The notes below the pieces were generated by a model. The model made no database searches. It had not been told where the DNA came from and worked only from the letters and a program-made list of their open reading frames with translations. A DNA stretch of 64,000 nt from Nectonema munidae (Eukaryota > Nematomorpha > Nectonematoida > Nectonematidae). Made by a program: the position numbers and the translations under genes. The DNA lies in contig JAUIRK010001054.1 of assembly GCA_030549495.1 (NCBI GenBank), forward strand, positions 62,001 through 126,000, read 5' to 3'. Positions within the stretch are counted from its first letter, which is position 1. Each line of letters begins with the position of its first letter. Shown here piece by piece: positions 31,401 through 43,300 of the stretch.

Positions 31401-33850
31401 ATAACAATACTCTATTGCCAGCCGTCGTTCATAATTAAATATCTGTGTATCTTTTTATTTTAGGCATTTATCTAAAATTATCTTTAATTTCTTTCTCTGT
31501 ATTTGTTTGAATTTAATGTGTATTTGGTTATATTTGGGTAAAAAGTCTCACCCAAATTTACTTAAATACTTTAACACTAACAATATATATCGTATATAAG
31601 ATAAAAATTTAATGGGAAAAGTATTATTGATGACCTAAGGCCCCGATGCAGGTTATGTCACTTATATAGAAGAAACAAAAAAGAAGAAAAAATAGGAAAA
31701 ACTAGTTTAAATCTTTAATGACTACTATGGGCATGTTTTATTTCAAATAACAATAAACGTTAAGGAAATAATAAAAACTTTAAAATATATTATTAATCTT
31801 TAAATTTTATATTCCTTTTTCAAAAAGTAGATTTAAGCGCTTTGGCTTTAATTAATCTCTCCAATGAAATTGGAGCTTCGGAATTATAGCCTTTATATAA
31901 TTACTTTGATTCAATATATGTAGACAATAATCATTAAAAGTGTAAGGAGACCTAAAAGTGGTGAGTTAACAAGTATTTTTTATTGCTAAAAAATATTATA
32001 CATAAATACATATAATAATCGATTAAAAGCATTTATTTTAATTTTTGTAATTCTTTTTGTCTAACTGAGTTTTTAGTATACTTGTTTTATAAAATAAATC
32101 TGTACTGTTAAGTAGAATATATTTTCGTGGAAGTAAAAAATGGGCAAAATGTTATTTGTGTCTATTGAGTAAATAGGAAAATAGGAAAAAAAAGTAAAAT
32201 ATGTGAAAAATGTGTAAAAACCATCTTAGCATAAAAACACTTTGTTTAATTTGTAATTAATAAAAAATTTCTCAGAAATAAATTTTCTGACTACAGACTC
32301 TTAAAAACAAAATCACAAAAACTGTCATAAATTATCTTAAGTGTAATGCGAGCCTATATTCTTACGGCTGAAAGTGACTAATCAATCAACCAACCCCAAT
32401 GGCTTTAAAGTATATGTAATATCTTCTCGATTTATTAATTTCAGTAATTTTTAAAATATTTGAGTATATTTAGAGATTAAGAAATTTATAAAGTTTTTTA
32501 TAGTTTTACATTATTTTTTTTGCATTTTAATCTTTATCCAGGTAACGAAAATGGTTCTCAATAATAAAAATTTTACATTCTCATCAATAAAATGAGATCT
32601 TTTGCATAACTTTATAGCTTAAGATTATGTTTTTCTGAATAAGAAACTCGAGGTTAATATGTATGACAAATCTCATGTTCATATCTTTTTTTACTTGTAA
32701 TGCATGGTTCACACAAAGATTACTCAAAGCCGCTTTCGTGTGTAACCATTTTAAAAATTTTCAACAATTACATGATTATGAATTTACTTTCAAGTTAAAA
32801 ACATTTAATATAGTATAATGCACATATGTTATGTATATCATAGGGTATATGTATGGAGGAACAGCGATGTATTTCTTTTACGAGAATATGTTTATAAACG
32901 GAAAAAGATTTTGACATGCCTCAGGTAAAATGATTATATGTTGTTAGTACTTCAGATGAAAATCTGTGAAACTGTTTAGATGCGTGTTCTGAAGATGATC
33001 TTCGGTACTTTCCCGTTTTAGCAAGGTAATTAAAAAAATGTACTTCTTGATTCTGACCTTTTCAGAACGCCAAAGTTGTTCAATATGTTGGGTATGTGCT
33101 CCACTGTCAGGATCCACAAAATTTTATTCATTTCAAGTTTAAGAAGCTTCCAAAAACATACTCTCTCGTGTAATTGTTCCAGCCAACCGTTGTGTTTTTA
33201 TTCATTCCAAGTTCTCTCTCACAATATTTTATTGAAGTCACTTCATACGCCCATGAATAATGAAGAGAATTTTATGCTCATAAAACAGCCATGAAGCAGC
33301 AAGCCAATTATTTGTCCGTCCTCCTTTCTCTTTTCTACAGTCCCTTTTAATTGTTCATTTATAAGATTGTTTTATTATTAACTAGGCGATTAATTATTCA
33401 TTTATGGAATTGTTTATGGAACAGAAAAAAGGAAAGTACCTGATCTTTTATCTATAAACTTTCCTTTCATTTAAGTTTAATTTTAAATAAATTTTTAATA
33501 TTTATGAACAATTTTTATGCATAAAAAATAATTTACGCCCCCCTCCCTTCACTAAAAAATTAATTGTAGAAAATTGGCTGAATCATATCCCTTGAAATTT
33601 TGTGATTTTTCCTAAAATCCCTAGCTGCATCTTTTGAAACCATTTTCATGGTAGTTGAATGACCCCTTCATGTCCAAAACTGTCAATTAAAATCAAAAAT
33701 TAAAATTATTCAGCAAAATTTTGACATTATATGTACTTAACCTTATAACTTAGGATCTATATAATATAATACCCTGAAAATTTGTAATTATATACAGTTT
33801 GGAACGCATAACACTTTATATTTTTAATTTTTTCAATAACCATGGCTACT
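31400..33850. other. No gene recognised
   Basis: AT-rich intergenic sequence. Short open frames here have no splice partners or motifs that I recognise. Confidence 0.4.
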
Positions 33851-35080
33851 TTTTAGAAAATGTCAATCAAAATTTTGATTGATCAAAAATATATCCAATA
33901 AAATATACCTTCAAATTTTACATAAAATATGTTTTTATACTAAATCCGTCATGCTGTTTTCATTTCTGGACTCATTTTTTACATTTAGGATTTGAAAATA
34001 CCTATAAATATTAATCAAATTTGCGGTTTATTTCTGAAAAATTGTCTCCAAAAAACATTCCATTCATTCAAATTTTACAATAAAATATATGTATTATACT
34101 AAATCGGCCATGCTGGTTTCATTTCTGGACTCATTTTTTACGTTTAGGATGTAAAAATACCTATAAGTGTTAATCAAATTTGCGGTTTACTTCTAAAAAT
34201 TTTTTCAAAAAAATAATTCGGAAATTTTGCAATAAATATATGTTTTATACCAAATCAACAATGCTGTTTGTATTTATGAACTCATTTTTCACATTTAGAG
34301 GTTTTAAAATATCAGTCAAAATTTGCGGTTTACTTCTAAAAGCTATCTCCAAAAATATTCTCTCAATTTTACATGAAATATTTGTTTTTATACCAAATCA
34401 ATCATTCTGTTTTCATTTTTGAACTCATTTTTTACATTTAGGATTTGAAAATACCTATAAGTATTAATCAAATTTGCGGGTTACTTCTGAAAATTGAAGT
34501 ATCAATTTAATTTGCGTTTAGTTGTAAAATTTGTTTTTATAGCAAATAGATCATGATGATTTCATTTCTGAACACACTTTTCGCATTTAGAGGTTTTACT
34601 TCTAGTGTCAATCAAATTTGCGGTTTATGTCTGAAAACTATAACCCAAAATATTGTCTCTAATTTTACATGAAATATATGTTTTTAAACTAATTCGACCA
34701 TGATAATTTTTATTTCTGAAATCATTTTTTGCAATTAGAGGTTTTAAATGTCTGAAAGTGTCAATCAAATTTTCGATCTACGTCTAATGTCTACAGAAAT
34801 ATTTTTGAAATTTAAATAAAATATCTGTTTTTATGCCAAATGGAAGATGCTGGTTTTATTTTTGGACTCAGTTTTGGCATTTATGGTTTTAAAATATCTG
34901 AAAGCTTGAATCAGATTTGCGGTTTACTTCTAGATACTGTATTCAAAAATATTTTCAAAAAAATAAAATATCTGTTTTATACCAAATCGACTATGCTTAT
35001 CTTATTTCTGTACTGGATTTTGGATAATACGGTTAAAAAATATCTCGAAGTGGCAATTGAATTAGTAATGTATGCCTGAA
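33850..35080 (+). repeat. Satellite of about 143-159 bp, eight diverged units
   Basis: The marker TCAATCAAATTTGCGGTTTA recurs at about 34021, 34180, 34323, 34474, 34618, 34770 and 34917, giving spacings of 143 to 159 bp. Each unit also carries ATGTTTTTATACTAAATC and CATTTCTGGACTCATTTTTTAC. The short open frames here are by-products. Unit length is close to one nucleosome. Confidence 0.8.
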
Positions 35081-36059
35081 AATCAGTTCTGTAAAAAAAT
35101 TTCAAAAAATGGCTGCATATTAGATATATAGTTAAAATATACATTTTTTTGTATATTTTGGCTTATAATACTTTCTACAATCATCTTGAGTATGAAATAT
35201 TTATTTAAAAAAAACAAAATGTTTTATAAAATCTATTGAAAATTTGTATGAGAGAAAGAACCAAGTTGAAAACTAATTGAAAAGAGAACGTGATCAAAAC
35301 AAATAATTAAAAAAATATGTATCTGGACTAAATGGAAGATCTACCATGTTCTAATGAACTAGGAAGTGGTTTAATTATATAATAGATGCTTCAAAAAGAT
35401 TTTGACTGTGAAAAAGAAGTTCCTCTTTTACGAATGAAAAATATTTAAATCTATAGCTTATCATCTAGGATTACAATTAACATTTAGCTAAGATGGGTAG
35501 GAAATCTGAAAATTTAGAATAGGTCAGATTTATCAAAAATGGCACAGATGCCAATATGTGAGAATTTAGTCACTATCAAGATATTTTTAATTTAAATTGA
35601 ATTTGTCCATCTTTTTCTTTTGCGTCAAAGAGTTAATTTTTTAGATGAAGAACTTGGACAACTTTTTGTAATTGAACAATCAACATCACGAATGATTCAT
35701 CAGAAAAAAACCTTTGAAATGAGATTGGTTGACAAATATTCAGGCCTGAGAGGAAAAAAGTAATTTTATCCTTATAAAAAAATTTTCGAACACACATTGA
35801 AGAATATAAATTTCTAATGAAAAAAGAGCTACCAAGAAAGGATCATCATGGAATGAATACCAAAATTACATACTGTAATACGATGTAGAGACTAGGAGTC
35901 GATAACGAATTTGTAGCCAAAAAGATGGAGATCCTATGGAGTTACATAAGTTACTGTAGAATTAAATATTTTGAGTGAATTAAACACCTAAAGTTGGTTT
36001 ATTAAATAAATTAAGAAAATAATTACCAGAGAAAACTGCAAGTAGAAGTTATTTTTATG

Positions 36060-36540
36060 TTTATATATTTGACATTGATTTACAGGTTTAATCGATTTTT
36101 TGACAGGTTTTATTGATTTCATAAAAAATGAACATCATCATTAAATTCTGCATACTTGAAATGTATAAAAAACTTTAAAAGAATTAAAATTTTAATTTTG
36201 ACATGGGTTGTCATGTTTAAATTATTTTATCAGGTTTGACTAATATTTATAAAAAAAAAAAGGAATATAACCAGTAAACACAGCCTACTTGAAAATGGGT
36301 ATATGCGTGTAAAATGCCAATAACGTACAAACACGTTAAACTTCATAACCTCCCTATTCTTTCTATTAAACGTAATTCTCTAATTCAAAAAACCGTGTCT
36401 GATCCTTTCTTTTTGGGATAAATCAATTTTTTGACAGTTTTGATTGATTTTCATAAAAAAATGAATATCACCACTGAATTACGCATGCTTAAAAATGGGT
36501 ATATATGTGTAAAAAACTTCATATTATTACCTAAATAAAA
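36060..36540 (+). repeat. Diverged tandem repeat of about 180 bp
   Basis: Three related blocks share TTTTTTGACAG(G)TTTTGATTGATTT, CATAAAAAATGAA and a TGAAAATGGGTATATGYGTG phrase. They are too diverged to define a precise unit. Confidence 0.5.
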
Positions 36541-36798
36541 AGTGTCGTCCATATTTAAAGCAATCATAGCACTGTTTTGCTTGAGGTATATAAATTTGAA
36601 AAGGTACGATTACTACACCCATGTATATTTTTCCTTCTTGTTTTTAACGGCATTTTTTGAATCGATTACAAGCAATTTTTCGATTTTCGCGTGAGATTTT
36701 TGATATTTTGTTCAAATTTAAGACTATTACTTTTGTAACAAAACTTCATCCATTTATGATGTAGGAATGCGCTATTCAAAATACGGCATACTCTACGA

Positions 36799-37266
36799 CA
36801 GTGCTTCTTAACCATTTTAGTTTCCGAAACTTCTTAGGTGATAAAAATTTTTGTTAAAAAGACTTCCTACCCTTTGATTTTGCTGATTTTATGAGGTTAT
36901 TTTTTTTTGTAAGTTTAAAGAGGAACACGTACGTTTTCCGAGACTTTGTATCTTTCTTTTACTGATTGGTATCACCATTCAACCCAGGGTATCCATTGTC
37001 AATAGCTAGAAAGCATTAAAAGTGGTAAACATGCAGCATGTTATACTAGCTACAAAGTAATAACTGTTCACTCTTCTTCTAATTGAGAAAAGAAGGCTCA
37101 TGAATCGCAAAAATAATTGGAACTAAAACAAATGTACGATTAATTTTAAATTGTTTATTTATTTTAATGAAATTTTGTGTATTTTATAATAAATAATATC
37201 TTTTATTTTTGTACCGGGGGTAGCGGAATAAATTTTTTCACATAAGGGACGCCGAATTAACCACTG
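36799..37266. mobile_element. hAT-like MITE
   Basis: The left end CAGTGCTTCTTAACCATTTTAG and the inverted right end CAGTGGTTAATTCGGCG resemble hAT termini of the CAGTGGTTCTYAACC type. An internal GTACCGGGGGTAGCGGAATA also fits such elements. I see no convincing target duplication. Confidence 0.4.
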
Positions 37267-37569
37267 TATTAGATCCATAACGGGGTGGGAGCTTTGGACC
37301 CCCTACGACCCTGTTATATCCCCTCTTCACTCTAATATGAAAATGAAGGCCATTAAGATCCAGTGTGCTTCAAATTTATGAAGGGCTTGCTTAAAATTTT
37401 GAAACAGTGGTCTATGAAGTTTAATATTGCAAAACACATTTCCTCCATCTTTGAAAGTACATATTGATACAGAGAGCTGTTTTCACTTTTTTGGTTGGAA
37501 ATTAGTCTTCTTTCAGATCTAGAATGACTATGAGACATATATAACTGCAAACAAATTTTCACCCAAAGT

Positions 37570-39686
37570 TAGGGTGACCAGACGTCCGGATTTGTCGGGA
37601 TTTTTCGAGAAAAAAATAATTCTGTCCGGTTATTTTTTGATTTTTAAAATGTTCGGATATTTAATTTTTTCAATTTGTTCCAATCTGAAAATAAAATGTC
37701 GTATATTCTTCTTTTTTAACAAGTTTCTGATGCCCAAAAGAAAGTGTATTTTTAATCAAAGTCTTGCAAAAAAGTATAGATTTTTGAAAGAAGGAAAAAA
37801 TAAAAGTGAAGTAGAATGTTTATTGTGTCAAAACTCAACATTTATTTCAATCAGCAACAAGGGGGCTGGTGATAGAAAAGCACATCAACACAGTTAAAAA
37901 CCAAAGCGCATTACAAAGTGCAAGTACTCAAATCAAAATGACAGATTATATTGATAAAAATAATAAAATACAAAATTTAAGATGCGCGGCTGAAGGAGCT
38001 TTGGTTTATCATTGTGTTAAACATGGAAGTAGCTTTCGAAATATGGAATGCACTTCTTTATTGATGAAGCAACTTTTTACAAATTCCGAGACGGCTAAAA
38101 GTATAGCCTGCTTTAGAACAAAAACATCTGCCATCATTAACAAAGTTTTTGCTCCTCATATTTTAAAAGTTAGTATGAATGCTATAATGAGAGAAGAAAT
38201 ATTGTTTTATGGAATATCTGCCGATATCAGTAATCATTATTCTTTAAAAGTTGTTCCATTGGTTGTTCAATACTTTGACTGGAAAGGAGAAGGTATTGTA
38301 TCAAAAATAATTGAAATACAAAATTTTCCAAATGAAAAGGCTGAAACATTATTCAATTATATTGTTGATACACTAGAAAAATTCGGTATTAATAGAAAAT
38401 GTATTTCTTTTACTGCCGATAACTGCAATACAATGTTCGGAGGAAAAGATAATAAAGGCCAAAATAATGATTTTTTCAAGTTACCAAGATATCTTAGTAT
38501 CATGTTTCTTTGGGATGCCCAGCGCATGTTTTAAACAATGCTATTCATAAAGCTATAGATACCTTAGAAATTGATATTGAATTAGTTGTAAAAAAGTTGT
38601 TTTATTACTTTCATACATACACTGTAAGAACTGAAAATCTAAAGGATTTTTGTTCATTTGTAAACTTGAAGTTCAAAAACATTCTTTCCTTCAGTAAAAC
38701 AAGATGGCTTTCTTTGTTTCCAGCTATTGAAAGAATTTTTGGATTTGTTTGAAGCTTTGAAGTCTTATTTTCAATCTCAAAACAATGTTCCCACTGCTTT
38801 AAACAATTTTTTTGAGCATTCTTTCAGCGAAATTTATTTGAAACTGGTTTGTTCTTTAGCATACTTATTTCATACTTCCATTGCTAAAATAGAAAAATCT
38901 ACTAATACTGTTGTTGACAACTATTAAATTTTCACTGCAGTTTTAGAATCTTTGGAGAAACGTTTAAATGAAAACTTTTTACCTTCAGAACTTAAAGTTT
39001 TGGAAAAAAAGCTTGAAGAGGGCTACGAAACTTCATATAATAAATTTCAAAAGGATGTTAAAAAATTTTATGCTGAAGGCGTTTCTTACTTGGAGTCATG
39101 GCTGTCTTCGCTCAAAAAGTTTGCAGTTTTTCGATGGAAGAAAAACATACTATGGGAAGATATTTCAAAATCGTTAAAATTTTTGGACCAAAACAACATC
39201 AAAGTTGATGATGCCAAGCTATTTGACGAATATGTATTATTAACCAAATTTTTGAATAAAGAAATAAAAAAGCCGGAGTTTTTGTCTTTATCAACTAATG
39301 AAAAATGGTTAAAGTTTTTCAAGAAACATCAAATACAAGAAAATTTTTCCGAACTTTCAATAATTGTTCAATATGTTTTTTCAATTCAAGCCCATAGTTC
39401 AAATCTGGAAAGAATTTTTTCAATGATGGAGCAACAATTGACCGATAAGAGAAATAATTTATCAATTGAAACTATAAGAAGTCTTCTTATCAAATTAACT
39501 TGTGCTGAGTTTTATAGGTATCTTCTGAAGAATCAAGACCTTTTAAAAAGTATATCTTCAGACAAGTATTGATTTTCTCTGCAAAATATATTTTTTTTAA
39601 ATTTTGCCTACTTTAGCATGTCCGGATTTTTTTCGTTGAAAATATTTTTATATCCTCCTTTTTCTTTTTTTCATCTGGTAACCCTA
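37570..39686 (+). mobile_element. Full-length hAT transposon, 2117 bp, transposase frameshifted
   Basis: The terminal repeats are TAGGGTGACCAGA and TCTGGTAACCCTA, flanked by an exact 8-bp duplication CCCAAAGT (37562-37569 and 39687-39694). Those are the hallmarks of hAT. The transposase is split into pieces at 37730-37897, 37869-38534, 38510-38752, 38727-38927 and 38952-39572 by frame changes near 37890, 38525 and 38750 and a stop near 38925. It starts with a BED-type zinc finger (VECLLCQN...), continues through an RNase H-like core with a SFTADNC block, and ends in the hAT dimerisation region with SSNLERIFSMMEQQLTDKR. Few lesions suggest a fairly recent death. It lies about 0.5 kb upstream of malectin. 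Confidence 0.9.
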
Positions 39687-40204
39687 CCCAAAGTGGAAAA
39701 AAGATGTCATGCCTCAGGAAGTAAAGGCTCCTTCATTTTTTTAAATATCATTTTGCTATTCTTTCAAACCTTTTTTTAGAGTGCCTCTATTGTTCGCCTT
39801 GGAAGCTAGATGCGATATTCTTGTTCGTTCCTTTTGGTTGTGAAATAGAGAAGTAGAGTGATTCAACCAAGTTTGACATTGATGCATATTTTTCTTCCAC
39901 GCACAACGCTACTTTTGCTAGTCTATTTTTTGAAACAGCCTAATATGTTTTCAATACTTTTTTGTTTCAAATGATTTATTCCCTTTCTCCTGGGTGAGGT
40001 TGGTTGCATACTTGGCTTCAAGGCCTTCTGGCTCATAGTTCGAATTACGTATACCTTTTTAAAGAAACAAAGCTTCAACTATTATGACTTATAAAAACTA
40101 GTACACAGATAAGTGATACTCTTTCAACTTTTATATTAGTTGTTGAATGAAATTTATGCTTTGATGTGTGAAACAGTTTTAAAAAAAAAATTTTTTTTTT
40201 AGAA

Positions 40205-40376
40205 ATGCATACCCATTTTCAAATGCTGGAAGTAGTGCTTTTTCTTTTCACCGCTTGCATCATTTCAGCTGCAAACGATTTCAATAAAGCAGCACAGATT
40301 CTTTATGCTGTGAATGTTGGAGGCGATTCCTTCACAGATTCTCACGGAATTGACTACATTGCAGACCCCCTAAAAG
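40205..40376 (+). CDS. MLEC: Malectin exon 1
   Basis: It encodes the signal peptide and the first strand of the lectin domain, ending DPLKG at an AAAAG|GTTTTT donor in phase 1. The ATG is preceded by a run of about 11 T and AGAA. Confidence 0.9.
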
Positions 40377-43300
40377 GTTTTTCCTAAACGTTTCACAATG
40401 TCCTCTTAAAATGAAATGAAATGTATTAAAAACCATATTTCTGACAGATATGCCCATTGAGGTGAAAAAAATTGTAAAAACTTGACACTTTATTGGTGAT
40501 GTTGATAACTATTTTTTTCACTATTTTATCAGTCACATATGTTTGCTTTGAAAAAGGAGTTTATACTCCGAAACTAGTTAGCAAAGTCAGCAATAATTTT
40601 TCTATATGAAATTTATTAAAATTAAAATTTTATATATTCTCTGTTAAAATAATAATTGAAGAATCAATTTCGGACTGACATTGTCAGTTTATTGACGGAG
40701 ATAACAATGGATTGAGTGTAAATTCTCTAGAGTCTATAAAAAACAAAATGAAGTAAATTAAAATGTAGATCTCAAGTACATCTTTTTGTATTTATCCCTT
40801 AGATTTCTTGATAAGCATGTTATTGGCATATCCTTGGGTCAAAGGCGTTACAGGGTTTCCAGAGTCTGAGCTTTTGAAGAAGTGTGAATCGGAATCTTGT
40901 TAAAAGGGGGAGGGAGCCAAAGTCAAAAGAGAAATATCCATCTCCGACATAATTTTAACTAGTTTAAATATTCATCGTTTTTCGTTGGTATAAAAATTCC
41001 ATTTCATTTCAATTCAATTTTTCAAGTTCTGTCATTAGTTATTAAGTGTATTAATAACTTATTTAAATGATTCATGAAGTATTCCGAATAAACGAGGGTA
41101 TTGATTCAGTATTCTTCAATGAACTTTTTGGTATAAAAACTAAATATGATATTAAAATTAATTTACTTATCAAAAAGTTAGCCCAGTATGCATTTTACCT
41201 AAACATTAAAATATGTTGAAAAAACTTCAAAAATGATCATTTATTCAACAATCTTATTATTTAAAACAAATTTTAAATCAAGATATTTGTTACTTTTTTC
41301 AATTTTTCGTTAAGTCTTGTATTAGTTTTACTGCCTTTTCTGGAATAATATTTGTTCGCGGTGGGTCAAAAACTGAAGTATCTTTCACCCCACCCAGTGT
41401 GCTTTTTGAAGCATTTTGCAGCACTTTTGCGTTTCGTGTTCTGAATGCAATTAAGAAGCTTTTCATAGCTTTCATCTTCAAACTTTTGCTTAGAGAGCCA
41501 TATTTCTTGCGAACCGCAGGCTATCAAATTGACAGCACTCTCTCTCATTTTTCTCTGTAATCGTGTAAAAGAAAATAAGCAATACGAGCTGCTTAAACGG
41601 CTCTAGAGTTCCATGGAGTGTTATGCATCATTACAGGCAATGTTTTCCAGTTTACTGCGGGTAACTTCTCCTTTTTCCCCAAAACTCGATAGCCATAGCA
41701 TAGAGTATACAAAAATTTAAAATCATCCGTCCAGCCTAGATTTTTAAAAAAACTATTTCTTGATTCATCATAATATTTAACTATAATCTGTGTTAACTCA
41801 TTGTTCATACTAGGATCAATTGAACTTACAGTAAATTAAAAATTAAGAACATGTCTCAAGATTCTATTCAAAATATGCTGTTGGCCACCAGCAAATTGAG
41901 GTTTGTCAAACTTAATTTCAACATTTTTGCTGAAGTCTAACTACAACTCTTGTAAAGCAAACAGTATTCGTAGGCGTAGTATCACAAATAATCATTTTGA
42001 CAGCAGACCGTGCATTCTTTTCATCAAGTATTTTTTATTTTTATTTTTTTAAAAAGTAAAAAACTATGATGTTTATAATTATACTAAAATTTTAATTTAT
42101 TTTATTAATTTAATTTATATAAACTCCTTGAATAATAATTTTTATATTTCATAAGATAATATCAAATATATCTAAAGTTGTATAGTTTTAGGTTTATATC
42201 CTGGGAATGATTATTTTGTTAAAAGTTAAAACTTTTTATATGAGTTTGTTCACTTAAAAATGCCAGGGTATTAAACTTAAAAAAATTTTTTTTGGTAATA
42301 ACATTAGAAACACATATGGTAAACTTTTATGTTGTTCATTTTCTTGTTTTTAACCAAGACACATATTTTTATGATCTATAAGAATGTAAAAAACAGTCAT
42401 TGCTCACTTCATCAAGATAAATATTTTTTTGACATCGTGAGTAAAACAATACATGTCTAGAGTTTTAACTAGACCTTATACTAGCTGTCAGACTGCCACT
42501 TCTCAATTGAAGTTAGCAGTGCATTTTCCCTGTTAAGTTTTCGAAAGATTTTTGAATGTGAGAAAAAGGAATATAAAATGTGTCATTTTTGTATCTGTTT
42601 ATACTATAGATTTGCAATACAAATTTCAATAGATAGCTAATTATATTAAAGAGTTTGCTGTTGCTTTAACAATCAAGTTATGTGAGTAAGTCTTAAAATT
42701 AAAAAAACACCTCATTCGTCTACGCTTCTTTTCCCAATCCTGATTTCACGCCTCATTCACCAATTTCTGTGTAGCACGCTGATGTCCTTTGTTTAAACTA
42801 TATTCTGCACTGATTTGCAATTTTTAAACTGTCTGAATGCAATTAGCATGGGAACCAATTATTTGTGAGTAATGTTAGCCGGAGTTGAATCGGATTTTTG
42901 TAAGTACTTTGAAAGCTTCTCTAAATGTGTGCATTGAACTCTTCTATGTTGATAATGCGTTTTTTTAGGAGATGAAAACAGTGTAGAATCAGACTATGGA
43001 AAAATGTTCTCCAATGTCTATCGAGTTTCTCCCCAAGACGCGTATCTGTATCAAAGTGAGAGGTACAGCCTTCAAGACTTCTCTTATTCAATCCCTCATC
43101 ACCTCTTTTCGTCATCATCTCTTACCTCATATGTCTTAGTTCTCAAATTTTCCGAAGTTTACTTCAAAATTCCAGACCAGAAAGTTTGTCCTATTTAAAA
43201 AACTTTATATATCCGTGTCTGCCGAATCGAACTAACAACACTTTTCTGTCATCATTACGTTATACTATTTTTTTCCTCATGTTTTTAAACATTTTGTGTG

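Noticed and set aside
34180..35079. Open frames of about 80 codons at 34180 and 34840
   Set aside because: Both are by-products of the 150-bp satellite.
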